From Brenneria populi (GTDB taxonomy: Bacteria > Pseudomonadota > Gammaproteobacteria > Enterobacterales > Enterobacteriaceae), in NCBI RefSeq assembly GCF_036016195.1, contig NZ_JAYWTM010000004.1, positions 186,001-250,000 of the forward strand: a stretch of 64,000 nucleotides of DNA. Direction: 5' to 3'. The notes under the pieces were generated by a model, which saw only the letters and a list, made by a program, of their open reading frames with translations, was not told where the DNA came from and did not search any database. The translations under genes and the position numbers were made by a program. The stretch's first letter is position 1. The number at the start of each line of letters is the position of its first letter. This document shows, one piece after another, positions 8,401 through 16,738 of this stretch.

Positions 8401-9435
8401 ATGCCGAATGAAAAAACCGCCGCGCCGGACGGCCAGCCGTTTCAATTGACCACATTAGCGAATCAGGCGGGCATGCGCGTGCGCCTGATGGATTGGGGCG
8501 CGACCTGGCTCTCCTGCCGGCTTCCCTTCGCGAACGGCGAGGCGCGCGAAGTGCTGTTGGGGTGCGCGTCGCCCGCGCAATATCCGCGGCAGCGGGCCTA
8601 TCTCGGCGCGTCGATCGGCCGTTACGCCAACCGCATCGCCAACGCCGTTATCCGCCGCGCAGACGACGTTTTTCATCTTACGGCCAATCAGGGAGAACAC
8701 CAGTTGCATGGCGGGCCGCAAGGTTTTCACGCCCGGCGCTGGCGGATCCTCCGTCAGGATGCCGCCCAGGTCACCTATCAACTGCACTCGCCGGATGGCG
8801 ATCAGGGATTTCCCGGCCGGCTTAGCGTACAGGTATGCTATCGTCTGACCGACCGTAACGCACTGGAAATCGAGTATCAGGCCGTAGCGGAGAAACCTTG
8901 CCCGGTGTGCCTGACCAATCATGCCTACTTTAATCTCGACGGCGCGCCGACGGACGTCCGCCGGCATCGGCTGCAGCTGTTTGCGGACTACTACCTGCCG
9001 GTAGACGGCGCCGGCATTCCCGGCGATAACCTCGCCGAGGTGAAAGAGACCGGAATGGATTTCCGCCGGCCTAAAACGCTGGAACAAGATTTTCTGCGCG
9101 ACCGGGATCAGCTTGTCGTCGGCGGCTACGATCACGCCTATCTATTGCATCGCGGCTCCGGCGCAGGCCCGGCCGCCAATCTGTGGTCGTCCGACGGACG
9201 CGTATCGATGAGCGTATTTACCAGCGCGCCCGCCTTGCAACTTTACAGCGGCAACTTTCTCGCCGGCACGCCGTCGCGCGAAGACCACACGTATGCAAAC
9301 TATGCCGGAATAGCGCTGGAAAGCGAATTTCTACCGGATAGCCCCAACCACCCGGAGTGGCCGCAGCCGGATTGCTGGTTAAAACCGGGAAAGGTTTATC
9401 GTTCCGCCACCGCCTATCAGTTTTTCTTCCGGTAG
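8401..9435 (+). CDS. galM: aldose 1-epimerase (galactose mutarotase)
   Basis: Interconverts alpha and beta anomers of galactose and glucose in the cytoplasm. The 344-residue protein shows the family motifs RYANRIANA, HQLHGGPQGFHARRW (first catalytic histidine region), TNHAYFNLDG (second catalytic histidine) and the glutamate region YAGIALESEFLPDSPNHP. An AGGAG sequence lies about 6 bases before the ATG at 8401. It is somewhat diverged from E. coli GalM. It follows galE directly; galT and galK, which separate the two in E. coli, are absent. Confidence 0.93.
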   Translation: MPNEKTAAPDGQPFQLTTLANQAGMRVRLMDWGATWLSCRLPFANGEAREVLLGCASPAQYPRQRAYLGASIGRYANRIANAVIRRADDVFHLTANQGEHQLHGGPQGFHARRWRILRQDAAQVTYQLHSPDGDQGFPGRLSVQVCYRLTDRNALEIEYQAVAEKPCPVCLTNHAYFNLDGAPTDVRRHRLQLFADYYLPVDGAGIPGDNLAEVKETGMDFRRPKTLEQDFLRDRDQLVVGGYDHAYLLHRGSGAGPAANLWSSDGRVSMSVFTSAPALQLYSGNFLAGTPSREDHTYANYAGIALESEFLPDSPNHPEWPQPDCWLKPGKVYRSATAYQFFFR

Positions 9436-9592
9436 CCGGCGATCTCGTCATCCCCGTCGCTTTTCCGGCTGGCGCTCCCGGCGTTTTACCCGCCGCTGCT
9501 CAAGAATGACGCGAATTAGCTGAAACGATAAAGCTGAGAATGATTTTGCACAAAAATAACGCTGATAAATGGCGTTGACTCTCGACTAGAGA

Positions 9593-9622
9593 TTGCCGAT
9601 AGCCCTCCTCCCCCCCTATAAT
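9593..9622 (+). promoter_or_regulatory. probable sigma-70 promoter of gpmA
   Basis: TTGCCG (9593-9598) and a perfect TATAAT (9617-9622) are separated by 18 bp, 45 bp before the gpmA start codon. AAGGAG before the ATG provides a strong ribosome-binding site, consistent with high expression of a glycolytic gene. Confidence 0.6.
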
Positions 9623-9667
9623 GAAGCGAGTTATCACAGAAATCTTAGGATATGAAGGAGTTTAGCT

Positions 9668-10420
9668 ATGGCTGTAACTAAGCTGGTACTGGTAAGACAC
9701 GGTGAAAGCCAGTGGAACAACGAAAACCGCTTCACAGGCTGGTACGATGTTGACCTGTCCGACAAAGGTCGTTCAGAAGCAAAAGCCGCAGGTAAGTTGC
9801 TTAAAGATGAAGGTTTTTCCTTTGACTTCGCTTACACGTCCGTGCTGAAACGTGCTATTCATACGCTGTGGAATATTCTGGACGAGCTGGATCAAGCCTG
9901 GCTGCCAGTGGAAAAATGCTGGAAACTGAATGAACGTCACTACGGCGCGCTGCAAGGTCTGAACAAAGCGGAAACCGCTGAGAAATACGGCGACGCGCAG
10001 GTTAAACAGTGGCGCCGCGGTTTTGCCGTGACGCCGCCGGAACTGACTCGCGATGACGAACGTTTCCCCGGGCACGACCCGCGTTACGCATCTCTGAGCG
10101 ACAAAGAGCTTCCGCTGACTGAAAGTCTGGCTCTGACCATCGAACGCGTGGTTCCTTACTGGAATGAAACCATTCTGCCGCGCATTAAAAGCGGCGAACG
10201 CGTTATTATCGCCGCTCACGGCAACTCGCTGCGCGCCCTGGTAAAATACCTGGACAACATGAGCGAAGAAGAAATTCTCGAACTGAATATCCCGACCGGC
10301 GTGCCGCTGGTTTATGAGTTTGACGAAAACTTCAAACCGATCAAACACTACTATCTGGGTAATGCTGATGAAATCGCAGCAAAAGCCGCAGCGGTAGCCA
10401 ATCAGGGCAAAGCCAAGTAA
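9668..10420 (+). CDS. gpmA: 2,3-bisphosphoglycerate-dependent phosphoglycerate mutase
   Basis: Interconverts 3- and 2-phosphoglycerate in glycolysis and gluconeogenesis. The 250-residue protein begins MAVTKLVLVRHGESQWN, where H11 of the RHG motif is the phosphorylated catalytic histidine. RHYGALQGLNKAE and AAHGNSLRALVKYL are also typical of the cofactor-dependent enzyme. Codon use is biased towards common codons, as expected for a highly expressed gene. It is a single-gene unit with its own promoter and a strong terminator. Confidence 0.98.
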   Translation: MAVTKLVLVRHGESQWNNENRFTGWYDVDLSDKGRSEAKAAGKLLKDEGFSFDFAYTSVLKRAIHTLWNILDELDQAWLPVEKCWKLNERHYGALQGLNKAETAEKYGDAQVKQWRRGFAVTPPELTRDDERFPGHDPRYASLSDKELPLTESLALTIERVVPYWNETILPRIKSGERVIIAAHGNSLRALVKYLDNMSEEEILELNIPTGVPLVYEFDENFKPIKHYYLGNADEIAAKAAAVANQGKAK

Positions 10421-10436
10421 TCCGGCCGACCTGCGT

Positions 10437-10466
10437 AAAAAACCCGGCGTAATCGCCGGGTTTTTT
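10437..10466. terminator. bidirectional terminator between gpmA and aroG
   Basis: A-rich run, AACCCGGCG, a short loop TAAT, CGCCGGGTT, then a T run. The hairpin and flanking A/T tracts suit Rho-independent termination for both convergent genes. Confidence 0.9.
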
Positions 10467-10538
10467 ATTGCGGGCTTACTGGCGCCCCTGCGGGCGCGTT
10501 AAATATCGCGCCCGCCCTATTCGCCCTTTACCCGGCGA

Positions 10539-11594
10539 TCATTTACCGCGACGCTCGCGCACCGCCTCCGCCAGACGACGCAACAGCACCTCCGTATCTT
10601 CCCAACCGATACAGGCATCCGTCACGCTTTTGCCGTAGACCAGCGGCTCGCCGCTCTCCAGATTCTGGTTGCCTTCCACCAGCGCGCTTTCGACCATCAC
10701 GCCGATAATCGCCTTTTCGCCCTGCGCAATCTGGCGGCTAACGTCTTCACACACTTCCATCTGCTTTTTGAACTGCTTGCTGCTATTGGCATGGCTGAAG
10801 TCAATCATCACCTGCGCCGGCAGTCCGGCTTTTTCCAGCCCCGCCTTGACCTCTTTGACGTGTTCCGCGCTGTAGTTCGGCGCTTTGCCGCCGCGCAGAA
10901 TAATATGGCAATCGTTATTGCCGCTGGTATTTACGATAGCGGAGTGTCCCCATTTGGTCACCGACAGGAAACAGTGCGGCGCGCCGGCGGCATTAATCGC
11001 GTCGATGGCGACCTTAATGGTGCCGTCGGTGCCATTTTTAAAACCAACCGGGCAAGAGAGGCCGGAAGCCAGTTCGCGGTGCACCTGAGACTCCGTCGTC
11101 CGCGCGCCGATCGCCCCCCAGCTCATCAAATCGGCAAGGTACTGAGGCGTGATCATATCGAGAAATTCGCCAGCGGCGGGCAAACCGGTATTATTGATAT
11201 CCAGCAGCAGCTGGCGCGCGATGCGCAGCCCGTCGTTAATCTGATAGCTATGATCCAGATGAGGATCGTTAATCAAACCTTTCCATCCCACGGTGGTGCG
11301 CGGCTTTTCAAAATAAACCCGCATCACGACTTCTAAATCGTCATTCAGCTCCTGGCGTAGTTTAAGCAGACGGGCCGCATACTCCTTCGCCGCTTTAGGA
11401 TCGTGAATGGAACAAGGGCCGATGATAACCAGCAGGCGGTCATCATTGCCGTTAAGAATTTTATGAATGGCGGTACGCGTGAACGAGACCGTTTCCGCGG
11501 CACGATCGGTAGCCGGGAATTTTTCCAACAGGGCAACCGGCGGTAAAAGTTCCTTGATTTCTTTAATTCTTAAATCATCATTTTGGTAATTCAT
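10539..11594 (-). CDS. aroG: DAHP synthase, phenylalanine-sensitive type
   Basis: 3-Deoxy-D-arabino-heptulosonate 7-phosphate synthase, the first step of the shikimate pathway (phosphoenolpyruvate plus erythrose 4-phosphate). The start at 11594 gives MNYQNDDLRIKEIKELLPP, nearly identical to E. coli AroG, and 351 residues (E. coli 350). A longer in-frame opening to 11669 is not conserved. IGPCSIHDP, EKPRTTVGWKGLINDP and GARTTESQVHRELASG are signature segments. Similarity is clearly to AroG rather than AroF or AroH. A half TyrR-like site (TGTAAA at 11792) is present, but a full box was not found. Confidence 0.97.
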   Translation of the reverse strand: MNYQNDDLRIKEIKELLPPVALLEKFPATDRAAETVSFTRTAIHKILNGNDDRLLVIIGPCSIHDPKAAKEYAARLLKLRQELNDDLEVVMRVYFEKPRTTVGWKGLINDPHLDHSYQINDGLRIARQLLLDINNTGLPAAGEFLDMITPQYLADLMSWGAIGARTTESQVHRELASGLSCPVGFKNGTDGTIKVAIDAINAAGAPHCFLSVTKWGHSAIVNTSGNNDCHIILRGGKAPNYSAEHVKEVKAGLEKAGLPAQVMIDFSHANSSKQFKKQMEVCEDVSRQIAQGEKAIIGVMVESALVEGNQNLESGEPLVYGKSVTDACIGWEDTEVLLRRLAEAVRERRGK

Positions 11595-12003
11595 AGTAAT
11601 TCCATCGATTCCAGAGCCGTATTTTTCACCCCTATCCAACGCGCGCCACCTATCCCCTTCATAATCCAAGCTGCAGGCGCGTTGGCTTTGTTATCGCGCC
11701 ATCCGTGGAGCCCGCCCCGCTGGGGCCGGCGCTTCGCGTTGTTCAAAACGATAACGTTTTGTCCTGCAGCACGAATGATTTTGAGTATATGTGTAAAATA
11801 GCTGATAGATTGAGAAATGAAGCTGTTTATATTGCAAGTTGACTATTATATGTCAAGCAAACCACTTAATGGCGCTGAAATTGACCGCATTTTCCTGATC
11901 AAATGCTTTTCAATACGCATAAATGGCTTTTTGACCAGGTTAAAAAACGCCGATATCGAAAATTCTCCGCAACAGCCTGATACCGTTCGCTTAAGCCGGT
12001 CTT
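11595..12003. other. intergenic stretch upstream of aroG, no gene seen
   Basis: The aroG-zitB divergent gap is about 600 bp. This part holds the aroG leader and promoter, and no conserved ORF; short open frames here have no recognisable protein features. Its right end joins a truncated copy of the dispersed repeat. Confidence 0.5.
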
Positions 12004-12073
12004 TAGGGGAAATGCAGAGGGAAAGGTTCTCGTAGGGATGCCTCACCCCTGTGGTCGCCCCGCGTATCTCGAT
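12004..12073 (+). repeat. dispersed repeat, right-half copy
   Basis: The stretch from TAGGGGAAA through GATGCCTCACCCC, TGGTCGCCCCG and GTATCTCGAT aligns with the right half of the copy at 13151-13338. The left half and the central CAAAAACGC palindrome are missing. It lies about 130 bp before zitB. Confidence 0.75.
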
Positions 12074-12201
12074 GTTTAAATGCTCGGCATTCCCGCGACA
12101 ACCGGGTTTCAGGCCGTGGGGCGCGGAAAATCAGCAGAAAATTTTGCCTACCGTCGGCTACAGTAAAGAATCAATAACATGCACCCAACGCAGGACAGGT
12201 T

Positions 12202-13125
12202 ATGACAGATTCCCATCACGCAGAAGCAAAACCGGGAAACGGGAAACGGCTGTTAGCCGCATTTATTGTCACCGCGACCTTTATGGTGGCGGAGGCGGTT
12301 GGCGGGTGGTATTCCGGCTCGCTGGCCCTTATCGCCGATGCCGGACACATGCTGACCGATGCTGCGGCGCTATTGGTGGCGCTGTTAGCGGTACGTTTCG
12401 CGCAGCGTAAAGCCAATGCCCGCCACACCTTCGGTTACCTGCGCCTGACCACCCTCGCCGCGTTTGTTAATGCGCTGACATTGGTGGCGATTACCGTCTT
12501 TATCTTCTGGGAGGCCATCCAGCGCTTTTATCAACCGCAGCCGGTGGCAAGCCTGCCGATGCTGATTATTGCGGTTGCGGGACTGGCGGCCAACCTGGCG
12601 GCGTTCTGGCTGCTGCATCGCGGCGGCGAAGAGAAAAATATTAATGTCCGGGCGGCGGCGCTGCATGTTCTGGGGGACTTGCTAGGCTCGGTCGGCGCGA
12701 TCGCCGCCGCCTTGATTATTCTGTTTACCGGATGGACGCCGATCGATCCCATCCTCTCCATCGTGGTCTCCTGCCTGGTGTTGCGCAGCGCATGGGCGTT
12801 GATGAAAGAGAGTATGCATGAACTGTTGGAAGGCTCGCCGGGCCAGATAAACATTGACGCGCTCAAGAGAGAGCTGACCCTCAACATACCGGAGGTTAGA
12901 AACATCCACCATGTCCATTTATGGCAGGTCGGCGAAAAACCGTTAATGACCCTCCATGCTCAGGTTATTCCGCCTTACGATCATGACGCGTTGCTAAAGC
13001 GTATTCAGGATTATCTGCTGCAGCATTACCGGATCGATCACTCCACGATTCAGATGGAGTACCAGCATTGTGACGATGACACCTGCGACATCAACCATAC
13101 GTCCGGCCATCACCACCATCATTAA
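12202..13125 (+). CDS. zitB: zinc exporter of the cation diffusion facilitator family
   Basis: Inner-membrane Zn2+/H+ antiporter that removes excess zinc. The 307-residue protein has six predicted helices. The metal-site motif ADAGHMLTDAAALL lies in the second helix and the symmetric ALHVLGDLLGSVGA in the fifth. A C-terminal cytoplasmic domain (HHVHLWQVGEKPLMTLHAQV) follows and the tail is histidine-rich, ending in a run of histidines. The ATG at 12202 gives MTDSHHAEAKPGNG; a second overlapping frame from 12051 is not conserved. It is convergent with pnuC. Confidence 0.93.
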   Translation: MTDSHHAEAKPGNGKRLLAAFIVTATFMVAEAVGGWYSGSLALIADAGHMLTDAAALLVALLAVRFAQRKANARHTFGYLRLTTLAAFVNALTLVAITVFIFWEAIQRFYQPQPVASLPMLIIAVAGLAANLAAFWLLHRGGEEKNINVRAAALHVLGDLLGSVGAIAAALIILFTGWTPIDPILSIVVSCLVLRSAWALMKESMHELLEGSPGQINIDALKRELTLNIPEVRNIHHVHLWQVGEKPLMTLHAQVIPPYDHDALLKRIQDYLLQHYRIDHSTIQMEYQHCDDDTCDINHTSGHHHHH

Positions 13126-13150
13126 TCGCGCACAAATGGAAAACAGGCTA

Positions 13151-13338
13151 CCCAGCGGGAGCCTCAGACTGTTGACAAAGTCAGATATTACTCGCCCCGT
13201 AGCGGGGCTCGCCCTGCGGGCCGCCGCCAGCGGCATTCAAAAACGCACGCGTTTTTGTAGGGGAAACTCGGGGGGAGGTTCCCGCTTACGACGCCTCACC
13301 CCCGTGATCGCCCCGGGTATCTCGATCTGACAGACAAG
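13151..13338 (+). repeat. dispersed palindromic repeat, most complete copy
   Basis: Intergenic element of about 185 bp between convergent zitB and pnuC. The left module has CAGCGGGAGCCTCAG, CTGTTGACAAAGTCAGATATT and ACTCGCCCCG. The centre is GCCGCCGCCAGCGGC followed by the perfect hairpin CAAAAACGC-AC-GCGTTTTTG (near 13238-13257). The right module has GGGGGGAGGTTCCCG, ACGCCTCACCCCCGTG, ATCGCCCCGGGTATCTCGAT and CTGACAGAC. The outer ends share an imperfect inverted GTCAGAT block. Related full or partial copies occur at 12004, 27276, 39052, 47297, 53215 and 63850. Confidence 0.85.
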
Positions 13339-13366
13339 TTTCATGCGGATCGCGGCGTCTGCGGCT

Positions 13367-14092
13367 TTACGCCGCGACGGATAACGGTTTGGAATGGTTT
13401 TCCCGCGCGCTCTTAATCCATAGCCAGGAACCATTCAGCGCGATTAACGTCAGAACGGCGTACTCTACCGCCATCGCGTAGACCCCCTGATAGGCGAAAA
13501 TCACCACGCTGATAACATCAATAACCACCCATAGCAGCCAGTTTTCAACGTACTTACGCGTCATCAGTATCATGGCGACGATCGACAATACCATCATCGT
13601 GGAATCCCAGAATGGGAACGCGTCCGGCTGCAGCGCCGGCATTTGCACGCCGGCGCCGAGCGTTTGCATGCCCGAAACCGCAATACGCGTCAGCACGGCG
13701 AAAAATGCGTCGATATAAAAGGTCATCAATCCAATGGCCACGACGCACACTGCGGACCAGCCAAGCAATTTGGGCAGCGAAAGCCAGCGGATTTTAAGCT
13801 CCGCTTCATGCGCAGCGGTCTTACGCGTCCAGGCATACCAGCCATAAATATTGGCGGCAAAAAAGAAAATTTGCAGCAGCAGACTGGCATAGAGCTGAAT
13901 CTGGAAAAAAATAACGGCGAATAGCGTAACGTTAATCAAACCAAACAAATAGTTAATGGTTTTTTCCAAACTCGCCAACCAGATACAAAGCAGTCCGAAT
14001 AGCGTGCCGATCGCCTCTATCCAGGAAAGATCGTATCCGCCCGTCCCGAAAGGGATATGAATTAAGATGTTACTGGTACTGAAAAAATCCAT
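13367..14092 (-). CDS. pnuC: nicotinamide riboside transporter
   Basis: Inner-membrane facilitator for nicotinamide riboside, used in NAD salvage. The start at 14092 gives MDFFSTSNILIHIPFGTGG, as in E. coli PnuC, and a 241-residue protein with about seven helices; the frame remains open further upstream without conservation. Family motifs are YDLSWIEAIGTLFGLLCIWLAS, NIYGWYAW and FPFWDSTMMVLSIVAMILMTRKYVENWLLW. It lies 147 bp downstream of nadA in the same direction, so it is probably co-transcribed with it and repressed through the NadR site upstream of nadA. Confidence 0.95.
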   Translation of the reverse strand: MDFFSTSNILIHIPFGTGGYDLSWIEAIGTLFGLLCIWLASLEKTINYLFGLINVTLFAVIFFQIQLYASLLLQIFFFAANIYGWYAWTRKTAAHEAELKIRWLSLPKLLGWSAVCVVAIGLMTFYIDAFFAVLTRIAVSGMQTLGAGVQMPALQPDAFPFWDSTMMVLSIVAMILMTRKYVENWLLWVVIDVISVVIFAYQGVYAMAVEYAVLTLIALNGSWLWIKSARENHSKPLSVAA

Positions 14093-14239
14093 CTCGTCAT
14101 CCTGTCTCAATAAATAATAGTGCGCGAATTTATGGCCTTTCCCCTTATTTTTCCGCTTACCGGCGGCATCCGGTTCACTGAACGTTATTGGGCGCAGCCA
14201 AATGGAAATCATGAGTTATCAAACAATACCGCTAACATC

Positions 14240-15280
14240 TCACTTCAGCGCGGCGGCAAAATCCAGCATGCGGTTTAACGGAATCAATGCGCGTTCTCTC
14301 AGCGCGGCATCCACGTAAATTTCATGCGCGTCGCCGCGCTGCTCCAGGCCGTCGGCAATCGCCCGCAAGCCATTCATCGCCATCCAGGGGCAGTGCGCGC
14401 AGCTGCGGCAGGTCGCGCCTTCGCCCGCGGTAGGCGCTTCAAGCAAAGTTTTTTCCGGACAGGCCTGCTGCATCTTGTAGAAAATGCCGCGATCGGTCGC
14501 CACTATCATCTCTCGCTGCGGCAGTCTCTTGGCCGCCTGGATCAGTTGGCTGGTGGAACCAACGGCATCGGCCATCTCAACGACGCTTTGCGGCGACTCC
14601 GGATGAACCAGAATCGCCGCCTCGGGATACAGCGCCTTCATTCGCTTCAGAGCCTGGGTTTTAAACTCGTCATGCACAATGCAGGCGCCCTGCCAGCAGA
14701 GCACATCGGCGCCGGTCTGCTTTTGCACATAGCTGCCCAGATGGCGATCGGGCGCCCAGATGATTTTTTGCCCCAGGCTGTCCAGATGTTCTATCAGCTC
14801 AACCGCAATGCTGGAGGTTACCACCCAATCGGCGCGCGCTTTCACCGCCGCCGAGGTATTGGCATAAACCACCACGGCGCGATCGGGATGGGCGTCGCAA
14901 AAACGGCTAAACTCATCCACCGGACACCCCAGGTCGAGCGAGCACTCCGCTTCAAGCGTCGGCATCAGCACGGTTTTTTCCGGGCTGAGGATCTTGGCGG
15001 TTTCCCCCATGAAGCGCACGCCCGCCACCAGCAGCGTTGAGGCCGGGTGCGTAGCGCCGAACCGCGCCATCTCCAGAGAGTCCGCGACGCAGCCGCCGGT
15101 CTCCTCCGCCAGGGATTGAATTTCCGGGTCGGTATAGTAATGCGCGACCATCACGGCATTGCTCTGTTGTAATAACGACTTTATCCTGCCGCGATAGTGC
15201 TGCCTGGCGGCTGCCGATAACGGTTTAGGTTTAGCAGGGAAAGGATAAATAGTTTCATTGCTATCAAAAAGAGTGCTCAT
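14240..15280 (-). CDS. nadA: quinolinate synthase
   Basis: Condenses iminoaspartate with dihydroxyacetone phosphate to quinolinate in de novo NAD synthesis; a [4Fe-4S] enzyme. The start at 15280 gives MSTLFDSNETIYPFPAKP, in line with E. coli, and 346 residues. Cluster-ligand segments are AECSLDLGCPV, CWQGACIVHDEF and CRSCAHCPWMAMN. VMVAHYYTDPEIQ and TGGCVADSLEMARFG are also characteristic. It is the first gene of nadA-pnuC, and a NadR-type operator lies about 67 bp upstream. Confidence 0.96.
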   Translation of the reverse strand: MSTLFDSNETIYPFPAKPKPLSAAARQHYRGRIKSLLQQSNAVMVAHYYTDPEIQSLAEETGGCVADSLEMARFGATHPASTLLVAGVRFMGETAKILSPEKTVLMPTLEAECSLDLGCPVDEFSRFCDAHPDRAVVVYANTSAAVKARADWVVTSSIAVELIEHLDSLGQKIIWAPDRHLGSYVQKQTGADVLCWQGACIVHDEFKTQALKRMKALYPEAAILVHPESPQSVVEMADAVGSTSQLIQAAKRLPQREMIVATDRGIFYKMQQACPEKTLLEAPTAGEGATCRSCAHCPWMAMNGLRAIADGLEQRGDAHEIYVDAALRERALIPLNRMLDFAAALK

Positions 15281-15346
15281 GATGGATTTCCATGATAACG
15301 ACACGGCTCGGAGCCCGAAAGACAGGCGCTCTCGTCTAGGTCTAAA

Positions 15347-15364
15347 TGTTTTTTATCCTAAACA
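15347..15364 (-). promoter_or_regulatory. NadR-type operator upstream of nadA
   Basis: TGTTTT-N6-TAAACA fits the NadR consensus TGTTTA-N6-TAAACA with one mismatch. It sits in an AT-rich promoter region before nadA. NAD-bound NadR would repress nadA-pnuC from here. Confidence 0.75.
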
Positions 15365-15513
15365 AACTACCTAAAAAAAAGCGAAAAGTCGCCTGTTTTC
15401 GCATGAAAATTGTTTTTTTGTTTATTGGATTAAAAATTATCGGAGAGTCTGTTTAACGCCGCGGCGGCGGGCGGGACGTCCGCCATGCCAAGCCGCTAAC
15501 GCCGCCCCTATCT

Positions 15514-16230
15514 TCAGGCAAAGAAGCGATGCCAGAACAACGAGATGGGGATAACCAGAAACAGCGCGGGGAGAAAGTTCACGACGGCGAAGCTCTTAAT
15601 TTGCGCAATGCGCAGCCCTACCGCGATCATAATAATTCCGCCGCAGGCGGAAAAATCGCCGGACGAGATCTCCGTCATAAACGGCATAATCAGCCTGGCG
15701 GAAAAAAACAGCAACGATTGGACGATAAGCTGGGGAATGGCTATCGACATGACGGCGAAGCCCAGCGTTATGGAAAAAATCAACGCGGTAAAAATATCCA
15801 GCGCTGACTTAATGATCAGCAGCTGATAATCGCCGTTTAGCCCTTCGGTCAGCGCCCCGACGACGCCAGTACCGCTGGCGCAGAACAGCACGATAAGCGC
15901 GGTAAAATTCTGCGTATAGACGTCCTGCGGCAGGCGGCGCTCCGGCTGCGGCAAGATACGACTAAGCGCACGTTGGATCATCATTCCCGCTTTTTGCACG
16001 CCGTACTCCATGCGCAACAATTCGCCGGCAGCGACGCCAATGATAATCGCCAGCGCCACCGCGGGCAGCTGCTGTACTTTTATCACCAGCGTGACGCCCA
16101 TTGCTATCGACACCATAGCGAAGGCGGGCGGCAGCCCATCCTGCAACCGTTGGGGAATAAAACGCCGCAGCGCAATACCCAGCCCGCCGCCGACAAGGAT
16201 AGCGGCGCCGTTAATCAAAGGACCGACCAT
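15514..16230 (-). CDS. DUF554 family membrane protein (YqgA-like)
   Basis: A 238-residue integral membrane protein of the DUF554 family, to which E. coli YqgA belongs; the function is unknown. The start at 16230 gives MVGPLINGAAILVGGGLGIALR, the usual family N-terminus; the frame stays open to 16392 but without conserved sequence. Conserved segments include FVALIVLF-like TQNFTALIVLFCASGTGVVGAL, EGLNGDYQLLIIKSALDIFTA and CGGIIMIAVGLRIAQIK. It is not at this position in E. coli. It probably acts alone, with no operon partner nearby. Confidence 0.8.
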   Translation of the reverse strand: MVGPLINGAAILVGGGLGIALRRFIPQRLQDGLPPAFAMVSIAMGVTLVIKVQQLPAVALAIIIGVAAGELLRMEYGVQKAGMMIQRALSRILPQPERRLPQDVYTQNFTALIVLFCASGTGVVGALTEGLNGDYQLLIIKSALDIFTALIFSITLGFAVMSIAIPQLIVQSLLFFSARLIMPFMTEISSGDFSACGGIIMIAVGLRIAQIKSFAVVNFLPALFLVIPISLFWHRFFA

Positions 16231-16592
16231 AAAACTCCCTAACCACTGATATCTACATCGGGATAAGCGCGCACGAGGAGTGCGGCCGCTACCCCTAAAG
16301 AGGACTAAAGAAAGGTAATATACCGCAATTCGCGGGCGGTCATAACGCAGAACAATGCAAACAGGGGGCTGAACGCAGGTGATTCGCTTCATTCTGCGGC
16401 CAATCCTTACAGGCTAACGAATTCCCAGAAAATCATTAAACTTTATTTAGCGAATGGTCATATATAACAGCATGTTGTTTTTCCCTTCGCGTAAAAAATC
16501 ATGCTAAGGTCAGTGGCGGAACGTCGCAAAAGCCAATACCGCGTCGGACAAAAATGCGTTTTTATCCCGCAGTTCGGATTAAAAAGCGATGA
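16231..16592. other. intergenic stretch, no gene seen
   Basis: Upstream region of the DUF554 gene. It contains no conserved ORF. Composition becomes more AT-rich towards the right, where the truncated glycine-rich ORF begins. Confidence 0.4.
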
Positions 16593-16733
16593 CAGGCTGA
16601 ACCCATTGTCACAGTCGTTGGTTTTGTTGCTGGAGCTGCGGTTGGAGCTTTCGGTGGTACCGATATAGATAGAATTCGTTCAGTTCTCCATCCCATGCAA
16701 CCTCAGGCGGTTGCTGATACTTCTGAGGAGTGA
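16593..16733 (+). pseudogene. truncated glycine-zipper ORF, possibly a toxin or microcin remnant
   Basis: An open frame of 46 codons begins right after an in-frame TGA at 16590 and has no good start codon. It reads QAEPIVTVVGFVAGAAVG, then AFGGTDIDRIRSVLHP and ends in TSEE. The hydrophobic glycine/alanine stretch is of glycine-zipper type, as in class II microcins, pore-forming toxin tails or outer-membrane glycine-zipper proteins. It ends at the ribosome-binding site of the next ORF, as for a toxin-immunity pair. I do not recognise the family. It could be a 3' fragment left by deletion. Confidence 0.35.
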
Positions 16734-16738
16734 TCGCT

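Noticed and set aside
11792..11809. TyrR box upstream of aroG
   Set aside because: Only the TGTAAA half matches; the opposite half after six bases is not TTTACA-like.
12051..12410. Open frame overlapping the start of zitB
   Set aside because: It runs in another frame over the conserved N-terminus of ZitB and out of a repeat copy.
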